Positions 27,906 to 37,140 of a DNA stretch of 64,000 nucleotides are shown piece by piece; within the stretch, counting starts at the first letter, position 1, and every line of letters starts with the position of its first letter. Source of the stretch: an uncultured Tenacibaculum sp. (lineage in GTDB: Bacteria > Bacteroidota > Bacteroidia > Flavobacteriales > Flavobacteriaceae); assembly GCA_947501615.1 (NCBI GenBank), contig CANMWK010000008.1, forward strand, positions 1 through 64,000. The letters run 5' to 3'. Position numbers and translations under genes: made by a program. The notes under the pieces are model-generated. The model saw nothing but the letters and a program-made list of their open reading frames with translations, was not told the DNA's origin and ran no database searches.

Positions 27906-28058
27906 ATGGAAACTCTCCTAAATGATTTTAGCTTAGGGCTTTTTTTATCACAATTTGTTGCTATAACTCTTGTTTTTATTATTCCTTACTTTTTGTACAA
28001 GTTAAATAAATTCTTAAATCTTGGTATTAAATACTTAAAACAAAAAACAGATAACTAA
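27906..28058 (+). CDS. 50-residue membrane protein resembling the AtpF N-terminus
   Basis: ATG at 27906 opens a 50-residue frame with one membrane helix (about residues 10-31) and a basic tail. The start METLLNDFSLGLFLSQ resembles the opening of the flavobacterial F-type ATP synthase b subunit, but the chain stops after the helix and lacks the long coiled coil. It may be a derived small protein or a remnant. It follows the exported protein gene by 78 bp. Confidence 0.55.
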   Translation: METLLNDFSLGLFLSQFVAITLVFIIPYFLYKLNKFLNLGIKYLKQKTDN

Positions 28059-28111
28059 TATTGTTTTGAACTAGGGAGAATATTTTATTACCCTGGTAGC
28101 GTTCTCTATTG

Positions 28112-28540
28112 CTAAAGTTCTTTTTTATGGATCTCAAAATCCCCAAACATCATCATAAAAGCAAGAATTATAGAACATAAAATAAAAGGGATTCCTGTAA
28201 TTATTATTGTTGTACTAATTGAGTCTTCTGCTTTGAAATTCAACAAATAAAAAGAAATCCAAAGCAATAAAAAACCTAAAAACTCTAACCCTTCTCTTGC
28301 TGCTATCTTTTTAACAAAAAAACTAATCCCAAAGAGAAGTTTCCCTAACAAAGAAAAAAGACCGATTGTCATGACACTATCTCCTAAATCACCTTTTAAT
28401 GTAAGACCATAATCATCAATTAAATTAGGAATACAAGCAATATCTATAACTCCCATAAGTCCTATTCCATGCCCTACTCCTAAAACTATAACCGAATGGG
28501 ATATTACAACTCCTATTTTAACTATTTTTCTACTCAACAC
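28112..28540 (-). CDS. Small multi-pass membrane protein, unknown
   Basis: A 142-residue hydrophobic protein with four likely membrane helices (about residues 10-35, 53-77, 84-104 and 110-133) and a charged C-terminus. It has no motif I can name. It is a single gene, with intergenic DNA on both sides and a repeat element upstream. Confidence 0.6.
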   Translation of the reverse strand: MLSRKIVKIGVVISHSVIVLGVGHGIGLMGVIDIACIPNLIDDYGLTLKGDLGDSVMTIGLFSLLGKLLFGISFFVKKIAAREGLEFLGFLLLWISFYLLNFKAEDSISTTIIITGIPFILCSIILAFMMMFGDFEIHKKEL

Positions 28541-28623
28541 TTTTACAACAATTTAAATTATAAGTATAGTTCTACTTGAGTTCGACTTTAAAAAACTGAA
28601 AACATAATGATTTAAAGTTTTTT

Positions 28624-28683
28624 TGTCTCCTCAAACGCAGTCGAGAGGTCGTTTTGATAGTTTAATTATTAAAGACCTCGACT
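28624..28683 (-). repeat. Copy of the TCGACTNCG interspersed repeat
   Basis: Read on the minus strand, the block at 28624-28650 contains CTCTCGACTGCGTTTGAGG, which matches the block at 63950-63973 (CTCTCGACTACGCTCGAGG). The nearby AAGACCTCGACT (28672-28683) can pair with GTCGAGAGGTC to form a stem. It lies in the 206-bp gap between two minus-strand genes. Confidence 0.65.
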
Positions 28684-28746
28684 TATTTCGTAAACTATCT
28701 TCATCCAAAGTATCTTTTGAATTTGAAAATACTTGATCAGACAAGC

Positions 28747-29175
28747 CTACTTTTTAATTGTAAACCCTTTTGGAGCTTTTAAAGTACCATAATCATACAT
28801 ATTAATATAAATAGAAATCGTGTCTTTTGCTCCTTTCCATGTTACTCTATAATTATCAAGCATTACACTTCCTAATCCGTAAGGGTCATTTTTACTTTTA
28901 ATTGGACAACAACTTCCTGCTCTAAAATATGAGATTTCTTCCCCATTTGGTCCTGCTAAGGAATTAAGATATCGTCTTTCATTTAAAGGACCATTACCTT
29001 TTGCAACTCCACCAACTTCAACAGGTTTTTTTGCTGATAAACCATAAGATGGGTCTGTAGAAATTTCAGTAACCTCAAAAGTTTGATTGTTTTTTAATTT
29101 AGTTTGTGCCGTTTGCTTTTTACTAGCACAAGAAAGAAGCACACATAATACAATTGTGTAAAATATTCTTTTCAT
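28747..29175 (-). CDS. Small lipoprotein, function unknown
   Basis: A 142-residue lipoprotein with lipobox LLSC at the start and conserved-looking segments STDPSYGLSAKKPVEVGG, LNERRYLNSLAGPNGEEI and FRAGSCCPIKS. Similar flavobacterial proteins are sometimes labelled 2-dehydro-3-deoxyphosphooctonate aldolase, but nothing here supports an aldolase, because it is too short and exported. The paired cysteines may bind metal or form disulfides. It is a stand-alone gene. Confidence 0.7.
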   Translation of the reverse strand: MKRIFYTIVLCVLLSCASKKQTAQTKLKNNQTFEVTEISTDPSYGLSAKKPVEVGGVAKGNGPLNERRYLNSLAGPNGEEISYFRAGSCCPIKSKNDPYGLGSVMLDNYRVTWKGAKDTISIYINMYDYGTLKAPKGFTIKK

Positions 29176-29250
29176 ATTTAGTTTTTATAATTAGCAATTA
29201 CGCGATAAATATACTCAAATATTGACTATTGTAAAAAGAAATTAGCCTCA

Positions 29251-29739
29251 CTACTCTATTTTCACACGTTCTTCATCGTAAAGCCCTACTAATACACTAT
29301 TGCCTTGCGCATCTATTTTAACGCCTCCAAATTTGGCTTTATCGTATTTATCTGCTTCGCCTTCTTGAAAAAAGTACGATTCCGCTCCAATATTAGTATT
29401 CCATCGGTCTGATGCTGTATATTTTATTAGATACTCTCCTTCATGTAATGGAGTTTTACTTGCTTGAAATCTTATTCTCGATGCTACTTTATTACTATCC
29501 AATTGCAATACACAATACCCTCTTTTAGGCATTTCCTCAAAATTTATATTCTCCGAAATACTGTATCTAAGTGTCATATAATCCCCCTGCATTAGTGATC
29601 TCGGATCTACAGGAGCTAACTCTAATAACACCAGCTGCCCTTCTTTTAACAGTTGCTCTTTTCCAAGTAAAGAATAATTAAAATACACTAATAACAGTAG
29701 TAAATTTAGAACAATAACACTATACTTATACTTCTTCAT
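29251..29739 (-). CDS. GDYXXLXY family protein
   Basis: A 162-residue protein with an N-terminal membrane anchor (about residues 7-23) and the family motif GDYMTLRY in SLMQGDYMTLRYSI. Family members are encoded beside DUF2157/DUF4401 membrane proteins, exactly as here. Its start overlaps the end of the DUF4401 gene by 14 bp. The role is unknown. Confidence 0.88.
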   Translation of the reverse strand: MKKYKYSVIVLNLLLLLVYFNYSLLGKEQLLKEGQLVLLELAPVDPRSLMQGDYMTLRYSISENINFEEMPKRGYCVLQLDSNKVASRIRFQASKTPLHEGEYLIKYTASDRWNTNIGAESYFFQEGEADKYDKAKFGGVKIDAQGNSVLVGLYDEERVKIE

Positions 29740-30799
29740 TAGTCGTCAATTTTTTATTTGTAAAAAGGTAAAGAGCTATAAAAAGTACACCTGAAATGAA
29801 CAACAGTATCGCTTTCGTTAGTAAGGTAAAATTTAGGTCATAATAATACCGAGAAATAAAATATAAGAAAGATACAATTCCAATGACAAATCCTGTTTTA
29901 TAATTTGTATAAAAACTAAGCAGAATAACAAGAATAGCCCCAGGTATACCAGGCGATAAAGCAGTAGGCACCAGTAGTAAGGTAGTTACTATACAAAGTG
30001 TAACTTTATGTTGGATTTTAGTACTATTTAAAACAACAAATAGTTTTGATATACAAAAAACTATCATCACAATAGTAACAACAGATGATAACCAAATATC
30101 ATGAAATGACTCTGGTAAAATTCCTTTTTTACTCAGTAAAGACAGCATCGATAAAAAAGAAAAAACAAGACCTATTTTAATAGCATTATAGCGTTTCGAA
30201 ATTATTGTATTTCCTTTAATTATTTGAGCTTCATTCATAAAAACATAGGTTAGAATAAAAGCTAATACTGAAACATAAATGTGACTAAAATAATAACTTT
30301 CATTAAAAAGAATTAAAGCTATAATACTTGCATTAATAGCAAGAATAGCTAAAAAACAAATCACATAACTATCAGCTATACAAAATGAAACACTTGCTAT
30401 AAGTATAAAAATAATGCTTATTACATTTTCATTAACTTTGAATTCCATCAAAGAAAGTCCTACAAGTATAAAACCTATAATGAAAAAAGATACACTAAAA
30501 GTATCCATTATAATTTGACCATCACCTTTTGTGATTGCAATGGAAAATAAAATAAAAAAAATCCCAAATATTAATAGCCCTTCTTCTGAACCATACAATC
30601 CAACTAAAAAAAGAAAACCTAAGAGCGTTATACTAGCTAAAACTCCTCCAAAAACAGAAAGTATTTTTATCGATAATGACTGATCTCCATCTCCTTTAGC
30701 ATAGGTAGAAAGAATCGAATTTTCATCATACACAATTGGTTCACTATCTACTCTTTCAAAAGTATTGAGTATAGTTTTTATATCTTCTTTATTTTTCAT
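29726..30799 (-). CDS. DUF4401 multi-pass membrane protein
   Basis: A 357-residue protein with about ten membrane helices after a short polar N-terminus. The order DUF2157, DUF4401, GDYXXLXY supports the family call. The frame is open eight codons further upstream, but ATG at 30799 gives the usual short overlap (11 bp) with the preceding gene. The three proteins probably form one inner-membrane complex of unknown activity. Confidence 0.8.
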   Translation of the reverse strand: MKNKEDIKTILNTFERVDSEPIVYDENSILSTYAKGDGDQSLSIKILSVFGGVLASITLLGFLFLVGLYGSEEGLLIFGIFFILFSIAITKGDGQIIMDTFSVSFFIIGFILVGLSLMEFKVNENVISIIFILIASVSFCIADSYVICFLAILAINASIIALILFNESYYFSHIYVSVLAFILTYVFMNEAQIIKGNTIISKRYNAIKIGLVFSFLSMLSLLSKKGILPESFHDIWLSSVVTIVMIVFCISKLFVVLNSTKIQHKVTLCIVTTLLLVPTALSPGIPGAILVILLSFYTNYKTGFVIGIVSFLYFISRYYYDLNFTLLTKAILLFISGVLFIALYLFTNKKLTTNEEV

Positions 30800-31721
30800 C
30801 AGCCCATTTTTTTTGAATAGCAATTAATTTTTTGATGGTAAATGTCACACTTCCCATGATGAATATACAAAGCAGTAAAAACACGGCTTCATCATTCATG
30901 AGTTCAATGAAAAAAGCTGATACTATCGTAATTAAACTAAAAGAAATCATAGCTAAAAAAGAACTCCTTTTTATTTGTAAAGCGTATCGAAATCCAAGAG
31001 TAAACGCTATTAAGGTTAGTAAACTCAAAATATAAAAAACAGTTCCATAATCATCTATAATACCAATACAAACACCAAAAGTGGCAAAACTTGCAGCAAC
31101 TAATGCAACGAGATTAGAAAGCCATTTAGATGTATTCTTTTTTATCAAAAGAATGATGACTAATGCAACTAAATTGATGCTAAAAAGCACTGTATGCATA
31201 AAAATAGTTGACCAATCTTTGGCTACCTGCTGAGCATATAAAACAATAGTTGTATTTATTAATACGAGATACAATAACCACAAAGGAGAAAAATTAGAAA
31301 CGATTACCCATAAAGTAATAAAGACAGTCCAACCCAAAAAGAAATCATAGGCATTGGCTCCCGTTTGATATATCTGACCAAAAACAGCAAATAAAACTCC
31401 AACTAAAAACGCGGCACCAGTAAGAATAATATTTTTGGTTTTAGCACTTATTTTTGGAAGAAAAATCAGACCTGTAGTAGCTATTAATACCCCTTGCGCT
31501 AATCCAATTTTTACAAATTTGTGCAAATCAGCCCAGTTATACGCAAAAAAGAAAATGATTCCAGATACTGTAAATCCAACTCCAAGACTAAGAAAAAATA
31601 ATCGAAAAAACTTCTTCCAAGATTCTTGATCATTATAAACGTTTTTTTGTAGTGTTATTGCTAACTCTTCTTCTGTTATATTAGAATGTCTTGCAATTAT
31701 ATGAATAGTATTTCTTTTCAT
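30789..31721 (-). CDS. DUF2157 multi-pass membrane protein
   Basis: A 310-residue protein with a soluble start of about 40 residues followed by ten or so membrane helices. The segment FLSLGVGFTVSGIIFFFAYNWADLHKFVKIGLAQ is typical of DUF2157. It is first in the trio with DUF4401 and GDYXXLXY, and all three genes overlap. Confidence 0.85.
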   Translation of the reverse strand: MKRNTIHIIARHSNITEEELAITLQKNVYNDQESWKKFFRLFFLSLGVGFTVSGIIFFFAYNWADLHKFVKIGLAQGVLIATTGLIFLPKISAKTKNIILTGAAFLVGVLFAVFGQIYQTGANAYDFFLGWTVFITLWVIVSNFSPLWLLYLVLINTTIVLYAQQVAKDWSTIFMHTVLFSINLVALVIILLIKKNTSKWLSNLVALVAASFATFGVCIGIIDDYGTVFYILSLLTLIAFTLGFRYALQIKRSSFLAMISFSLITIVSAFFIELMNDEAVFLLLCIFIMGSVTFTIKKLIAIQKKWADEK

Positions 31722-31828
31722 AATTTTTCATCAAACTTGATTATAATCCGAAATTACAATAATATTTTCATTGTGATAAACAACATATTGAATTCGCCTT
31801 TACTTAATTTATTTTCGCTAAAAATATG

Positions 31829-32752
31829 CTATTTATTGATAAAACTGACTTCTGATGATTGCGTATTACGCACTGATAACTGTATCTCTCTTCCCATTAA
31901 CAACGCACGATTGTCTGGTTCGTGTCCTGCAGGAAAATCAAATAGTACAGGAATGTTTTCAGGTAATACATTTAAAATTAAATCTTCGATCGACATTCCC
32001 CATTTTGTTGAATTCTCTTTTACTTTTGAAACATCTCCAACAATTACACCTTTAACATTTTTGAAATAATCAGCTCTTTTTAAGCTAAACAGCATGCGAT
32101 CAATTGCATATTCATACTCACCTATTTCTTCAATAAATAGAATTTTATCTGTTGTATTAAGCTGACTTTTTGAGCCTAATAGTGAAGCTAAAATTGCTAA
32201 ATTTCCACCGACTAATTGTCCTGTAACTACTCCTACTCTATTATTTTGATTTGATGGCAATTGATATGCTAAATCTTCACCAAAAATAGCTTTCCGAAAA
32301 GTTTCTACAGATTCGTTAATTATGGTTATATCATCTTGCATACTGGTTCCCATAATCGCATGTAAGGTTTCAACTCCTAAATTGTGAATGTGATTATGAA
32401 AAACAGTAACATCAGAATAACCAATAATCCATTTGGGCTGTTTCAGAAATTGACTAAAATCTAAATGATCTATAATTCGCACAGAACCATAACCACCTCT
32501 GGCACACCAAATCGCTTTAATATTTGGATTGTCTAATGCTTTTTGAAAATCTTCGATTCTTTCTTTATCTGAACCTGCAAAATGATTTGACTGTGTAAAT
32601 ACATGATTACCCAATACGACATGTAAATCCCAACTTTCTAGTAAGTCAACTGCTTTTTTTATAACAGTCTCTCTATGTATTAAAATTCCTGCAGGAGCAA
32701 TAATGGCAACTGTATCTCCCTTTTTAAGATATGATGGTGTAATCAATTTCAT
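31829..32752 (-). CDS. Muramoyltetrapeptide LD-carboxypeptidase (S66 family)
   Basis: A 307-residue S66 peptidase. The nucleophile is S113 in the WIIGYSD motif. The glutamate lies in FIEEIGEYEYAIDRML, and the histidine in PAGHEPDNR near the C-terminus, giving the family's Ser-Glu-His triad. Such enzymes remove the terminal D-alanine from murein tetrapeptides during recycling. No signal peptide is seen, matching the cytoplasmic LdcA group. It lies 18 bp downstream of the PepSY-reductase gene and could share its transcript. Confidence 0.88.
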   Translation of the reverse strand: MKLITPSYLKKGDTVAIIAPAGILIHRETVIKKAVDLLESWDLHVVLGNHVFTQSNHFAGSDKERIEDFQKALDNPNIKAIWCARGGYGSVRIIDHLDFSQFLKQPKWIIGYSDVTVFHNHIHNLGVETLHAIMGTSMQDDITIINESVETFRKAIFGEDLAYQLPSNQNNRVGVVTGQLVGGNLAILASLLGSKSQLNTTDKILFIEEIGEYEYAIDRMLFSLKRADYFKNVKGVIVGDVSKVKENSTKWGMSIEDLILNVLPENIPVLFDFPAGHEPDNRALLMGREIQLSVRNTQSSEVSFINK

Positions 32753-32770
32753 ACAGTCAAATAACTAAAA

Positions 32771-34945
32771 TTAGTAGCAATCAACCAAAATTTGGTTTCT
32801 GTTTTTATAATAACTTAAAGTTTTACCGTTTTTTCCAAGCGCCGTTTCTAAAACTGTAAATATGGCGTTTTGCATTGCTATGGCTCCACAAATCATAATT
32901 ACTGTTCCGTTATGTAAGTCTGGAATGATTTGATCTATTTGCGCTGCAATTACATCTTGAACATATACTTTTTTATCACCTTCTCTTGAAAACACATAGT
33001 TGATCTTCGATAATTTTCCTTCATTTAATACAGATTCATAAATCTGTAAACTTGCTTTGTTAGGTAATCCAAAATACAAATCTACTGTTGTTGATTTCGC
33101 TTCATGTATCATTCCTAAAAATGGTGCGATACCAGTTCCTGTAGCTATCATAATTACTTTCGGAGCTTTCTTCGGAAAATGAAATGTTGGATTCTTTTTC
33201 ACAAACGCGTTGATAGAATTTCCTGCTACCAAATTGTGTAAATAGTTAGAACAAATACCTAATTCATGTCGCTTAACACTCAGTAGTAATTTATCATTAA
33301 TTTTTGCGATAGAATACAAACGTTCATGTTCTTGATCATTCGGATAAACACCTAATAAATCTCCGGAAGTAAACTTTTCATTACAATCAAATTCTAACAA
33401 AAAAGTTTCTTTAGCTGAATCGTTCGTTACTTTTTTAACTAATGGTAATGAAACAGTTTTTTCTCTTTTGGTGAGTATCGTTTTATCGAGTTTTAATTCA
33501 GTTTGAATTGTATTGCTGAATTCTTGTTTCCATTGTGAAAATGCTTCAAACGATTTATTATTTATCGTATGCATTGGTAATAACATTGTCGCATTTTCAT
33601 TTGATGTTAAAGCAGCATCAACATTGTATCCGAACTGACAAAACTTAGGGTAAGCCAACGAACCAAAAGCAACTACTGAAAAAGAAAACCGATGGTTATT
33701 AATTATTTCATCTTGAAGTAATTTCAAGAATTTAGAAGCATTAGACGGAGCTTCACCTTCTCCGTAAGTTGCTGTTAATACAACTAAATGTTGCATATTT
33801 TCAAAAGTAGTGTACTTATTTAAATCAGTAATAAAAACCTTTTTACCAGCACTTATCATTGCTTTATAAAGCATTTTGGCAAACATTTGTGTACTTCCAT
33901 TCTCTGTACCAACCAAAATAACATACTCACATGTATCCTTTTTAAATTTATTTCGAATTTTTCCTTTTATGCGTTGAAATGTCATTGCAAACCCGGAATA
34001 AATAAAAAACAGCGTGGCTACACTTGATAATGCTAAAATTATTGCCCAAATTATACTTCCTTGTCCAGTATGTAATAGTAAACTGTAATAGGATATTAAT
34101 TTTGTAAATGGATAATTTACTTCACTTAACACTTCTCCTGTGATTTGATTCACTGTGAATTCTTTACCTGTAACTTGCACTAAAAAGTAATCTTCTACAT
34201 CTGGTGAGAATGGAAAATTTATTTTTCTGAGTTCTGATAATTTTGTTTGCTGAAAGATTTTAAAATTCGAAATCTTTTGTTGTGGTTCAGCTTTTAAATG
34301 ATCAAAATCTATAGCATGACTAATTTTCTCTTTAGGTAAAAGATTAAACTTTTCCAGAGAAAGATATACTCCAGATATTGTTATAATGATTAAAGGGATT
34401 ATAGAAAATCTTCCTAAGACTACATGAAAATACTGATAGAAATTTTCCCACGTAATTTTATTAAAAAACTTCTTTAAACTTCCTTGTCTTTTCAGAATTA
34501 AAACGAGTCCTGAAACTGTAATTAAAAACAACAAAAACGAAACTAAGCCAACAAAAAATCGACCAATACTTTTCAAAAATAAAGAACGATGCAATGTAGT
34601 AGCAAACTTATAAATTGAGGCTTTCGGTTTTAAATCACCTAATTGCTTTCCTGTTTTCGGATCAATATAACAGGTTTTACTTTCACCTTCTTTGGTAATT
34701 ACATCCGCTACTACGAAACTATTATTATCGATTTCAACAGAGATAACTTCTTCGTATTCTTCTTGTAATACTGCTATCATTTTTGCTACTGAAACCTCAG
34801 AAAGATTTGAAACAGAGTAGGTTTCTAACTGATTAGAAACAGGTTCAAAAGCTAAAATAATTCCTGTAAATGCAGCAATAATTATAAATAAGAAAGAAGA
34901 TATAGCCAGTGTTACATGGCTATATCTCCAAATTGAAATCGTCAT
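32771..34945 (-). CDS. PepSY-flavodoxin-ferredoxin-reductase fusion protein
   Basis: A 724-residue membrane flavoprotein. The N-terminal 335 residues form a PepSY-TM region with about four membrane helices and periplasmic loops. A flavodoxin domain follows at about 340-485 (VGTENGSTQMF binds FMN phosphate). The remainder is a ferredoxin-NADP reductase module (ERLYSIAKIN for FAD, MIATGTGIAPFLGMI for NADPH). It would carry electrons from NADPH across the inner membrane, probably to ferric chelates or periplasmic acceptors. It lies 50 bp after the DUF2271 gene. Confidence 0.88.
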   Translation of the reverse strand: MTISIWRYSHVTLAISSFLFIIIAAFTGIILAFEPVSNQLETYSVSNLSEVSVAKMIAVLQEEYEEVISVEIDNNSFVVADVITKEGESKTCYIDPKTGKQLGDLKPKASIYKFATTLHRSLFLKSIGRFFVGLVSFLLFLITVSGLVLILKRQGSLKKFFNKITWENFYQYFHVVLGRFSIIPLIIITISGVYLSLEKFNLLPKEKISHAIDFDHLKAEPQQKISNFKIFQQTKLSELRKINFPFSPDVEDYFLVQVTGKEFTVNQITGEVLSEVNYPFTKLISYYSLLLHTGQGSIIWAIILALSSVATLFFIYSGFAMTFQRIKGKIRNKFKKDTCEYVILVGTENGSTQMFAKMLYKAMISAGKKVFITDLNKYTTFENMQHLVVLTATYGEGEAPSNASKFLKLLQDEIINNHRFSFSVVAFGSLAYPKFCQFGYNVDAALTSNENATMLLPMHTINNKSFEAFSQWKQEFSNTIQTELKLDKTILTKREKTVSLPLVKKVTNDSAKETFLLEFDCNEKFTSGDLLGVYPNDQEHERLYSIAKINDKLLLSVKRHELGICSNYLHNLVAGNSINAFVKKNPTFHFPKKAPKVIMIATGTGIAPFLGMIHEAKSTTVDLYFGLPNKASLQIYESVLNEGKLSKINYVFSREGDKKVYVQDVIAAQIDQIIPDLHNGTVIMICGAIAMQNAIFTVLETALGKNGKTLSYYKNRNQILVDCY

Positions 34946-34995
34946 ACTATTTTAAACTTCAAAAATTTTAAAAGTTGTTATAATTATTTTCTCCT

Positions 34996-35481
34996 CTACT
35001 TTTGAGGCATCATTCTTACATATCTAATGAAACCTTTACCATCAAATTTACTTTTTACATTTTCTGAAGTTAATTCAAACTGAACATCATCTGCATAATA
35101 CTCTTGATCTTCAACTGCTGTTTCAAATCGAATTTTATAACCTGAGTCAATTTTATCTGTTGGAATTTCCACCACTTTAATTGCACGTTGTCCTCCGCTA
35201 ATTGTTGCTCCAGTAACTGCATCAATATCTGGTCTTCTCTTTCCATAAAAATCCCACCATTCGGATATTTCGTGATACCATTCATCATCATCTCCCAATA
35301 CTTGAAGTGTTTCTAAGTATTTTCCTTCTGTATCTAAAAGAGAAACTACAATGTATGCTCCTTCTCCATCATAATTCTTTAACTGAATCATGCATTTATA
35401 TTTTGCTGTTTCCTTTTTTGTGAAAGCAAAAACTGTGAATGATAATAGTAGCACTAAACTTATTCTTGTGATTAATTTCAT
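34996..35481 (-). CDS. DUF2271 periplasmic protein
   Basis: A 161-residue exported protein with an N-terminal signal peptide (cleavage near residue 20). The family pattern includes DIDAVTGATISGG, the FMN-binding-domain-like segment found with PepSY reductases. DUF2271 genes often accompany PepSY iron-reductase genes. It may receive electrons or assist assembly of the membrane reductase. It lies 7 bp from the ankyrin gene. Confidence 0.82.
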   Translation of the reverse strand: MKLITRISLVLLLSFTVFAFTKKETAKYKCMIQLKNYDGEGAYIVVSLLDTEGKYLETLQVLGDDDEWYHEISEWWDFYGKRRPDIDAVTGATISGGQRAIKVVEIPTDKIDSGYKIRFETAVEDQEYYADDVQFELTSENVKSKFDGKGFIRYVRMMPQK

Positions 35482-35488
35482 GTATTAT

Positions 35489-36982
35489 TTATTTTAAAAA
35501 ACTTAAATCGAATTTTGATAATTGTTCATTTTCTTGTGCCAAATCGTATATCGTTTCATCAAAACTTGTTGTCACAGTTTTATCTGCTCCATTAGCTAAT
35601 AAAAACTTTACTATTTCAGGTTTTTTAGCAACCATTACTGCTTTTTGTAATGCTGTTTGTCCTTCTTTATTCTTAGCATTTACATCGATTTTAAACTTCT
35701 GTAAGAATTTTAATAATGGTAAATCCCCTTTATCAGCAGCTAAATGGAATAATGTATTTCCATCTTTCTGAGGAGTTGTAAAGTCAAATCCTTTTGCATT
35801 TAACAAATTGATTTTCGACACAAATTCGTCTTCTTTTTTAGCATTGTAAGACGCAGCTAAATAAAAAGCCAAGTTGTTTCCTTTGGCATCTTCAACAAAC
35901 ACATTTGCGTTTTGCTCAAGCAAATAGTTAACTATAGCTGTTTTATTTCTTAATGAATTAGCTAATGCAGATTGTCCTTTTTTATTTTGAACATTTATAT
36001 CCTTTGTTTTCTCTGCTAATAATTGAACTACTTCAAGAGAATTTCTATAACTCGCATTCATTAACGGTGTATTACCTTCTTCATTTTGTTGATCTAAACT
36101 CACACCTTTATCTATAAAATACTGTAATGAAGCTACATCTTGATTTCTATAAGCTAAATTGTGAAGCGGGGTTAACCCTTTAGTTGTTGTTACATTTGGT
36201 TTCACACCTTTACCTTCTAAATATTTGAAAAAAGCTAAAGAATTATAACCTCTTCTTCCTCCTTGTGTGGCCATAATCATAGCATTTCCTCCAATCTTAT
36301 TTTTATTCTTGTATGGTAATCCTTTTGCTATTAATTGATCAATAATCTTCTGATTTCCTTTTTTTGCAGCATAGTTTACAGCTCCGTTTCCATCGTTATC
36401 AGTATCGTTTAAGCTTAAACCTTTTGACACGAAATAATCAATCAGTTTAAAATCTTTTTGAGTAGGAATAGCTAATAATAATGCATTAGCTCCATGTAAA
36501 TCTTTATCTTTCTTTACATCTGCTCCTTTAGAAACTAGATAATCAAATAATGCTATATTCTTTACTCCTGTAGACACAGCAAAATTTAACGCTGTATAAC
36601 CATGACTATCAATTACATCTAATTTAGCTCCTTTAGCAATTAAATATTTTACCAAATCTAAACGATCTTTGTAGGCAGCCCAAAAAACATAAGTTCGTCC
36701 ATCGTGAGTTAATTTATTCACTCCATTTCCTTTAATCGTAAGTAAATACTTTATAATATCGTTGCTTACTACGTCCGACGTTTCCAATAAAGCATAAGAA
36801 ATTGCATCAAAACTACTTCCGCTTAATGCTGTAGGATCATTTCCCTCGGAAATTTTAGTCTTTACAAGTTCTAATGTTGGTTTAGATTTCCAAAAGGCTC
36901 TATCTAAAAATATATTTTTATCCTTTTGCGCTTGTAGCATTCCAACTACAAAAACACATAGTATAAAACTCTTAAATTTCAT
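35489..36982 (-). CDS. Exported ankyrin repeat protein
   Basis: A 497-residue protein with a signal peptide ending in LQAQ and roughly twelve ankyrin repeats from about residue 60 to 490 (HDGRTYVFWAAYKDRLDLVKYLIAKGAKLD, EEGNTPLMNASYRNSLEVVQLL and others). It acts as a periplasmic binding scaffold. It heads the unit with DUF2271 and the PepSY reductase, an arrangement seen in flavobacterial iron-uptake loci, although no TonB receptor lies in this window. Confidence 0.87.
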   Translation of the reverse strand: MKFKSFILCVFVVGMLQAQKDKNIFLDRAFWKSKPTLELVKTKISEGNDPTALSGSSFDAISYALLETSDVVSNDIIKYLLTIKGNGVNKLTHDGRTYVFWAAYKDRLDLVKYLIAKGAKLDVIDSHGYTALNFAVSTGVKNIALFDYLVSKGADVKKDKDLHGANALLLAIPTQKDFKLIDYFVSKGLSLNDTDNDGNGAVNYAAKKGNQKIIDQLIAKGLPYKNKNKIGGNAMIMATQGGRRGYNSLAFFKYLEGKGVKPNVTTTKGLTPLHNLAYRNQDVASLQYFIDKGVSLDQQNEEGNTPLMNASYRNSLEVVQLLAEKTKDINVQNKKGQSALANSLRNKTAIVNYLLEQNANVFVEDAKGNNLAFYLAASYNAKKEDEFVSKINLLNAKGFDFTTPQKDGNTLFHLAADKGDLPLLKFLQKFKIDVNAKNKEGQTALQKAVMVAKKPEIVKFLLANGADKTVTTSFDETIYDLAQENEQLSKFDLSFLK

Positions 36983-37104
36983 TATTTAGTGATTTTTTCT
37001 TAGACAAAGATAGTTTATTTATAATAAATCTAAATAAAAATATTGAAGTAGATTTTATAATGTTTATAGTTTATAAAAACAAGAAGTAAAAACGAATTAT
37101 TAAC

Positions 37105-37112
37105 TACATTTG
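37105..37112 (+). promoter_or_regulatory. -7 box (TACATTTG) before metG
   Basis: TACATTTG fits TAnnTTTG and lies 28 bp before the metG start. No TTG stands at the usual spacing. The 158-bp gap also holds the promoter of the divergent ankyrin gene. Confidence 0.45.
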
Positions 37113-37140
37113 TAACCCAAAATAAGATTATAATTTTAAC

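Noticed and set aside
28747..29175. Label 2-dehydro-3-deoxyphosphooctonate aldolase
   Set aside because: The protein is a 142-residue lipoprotein, too short for the aldolase barrel and without its residues.
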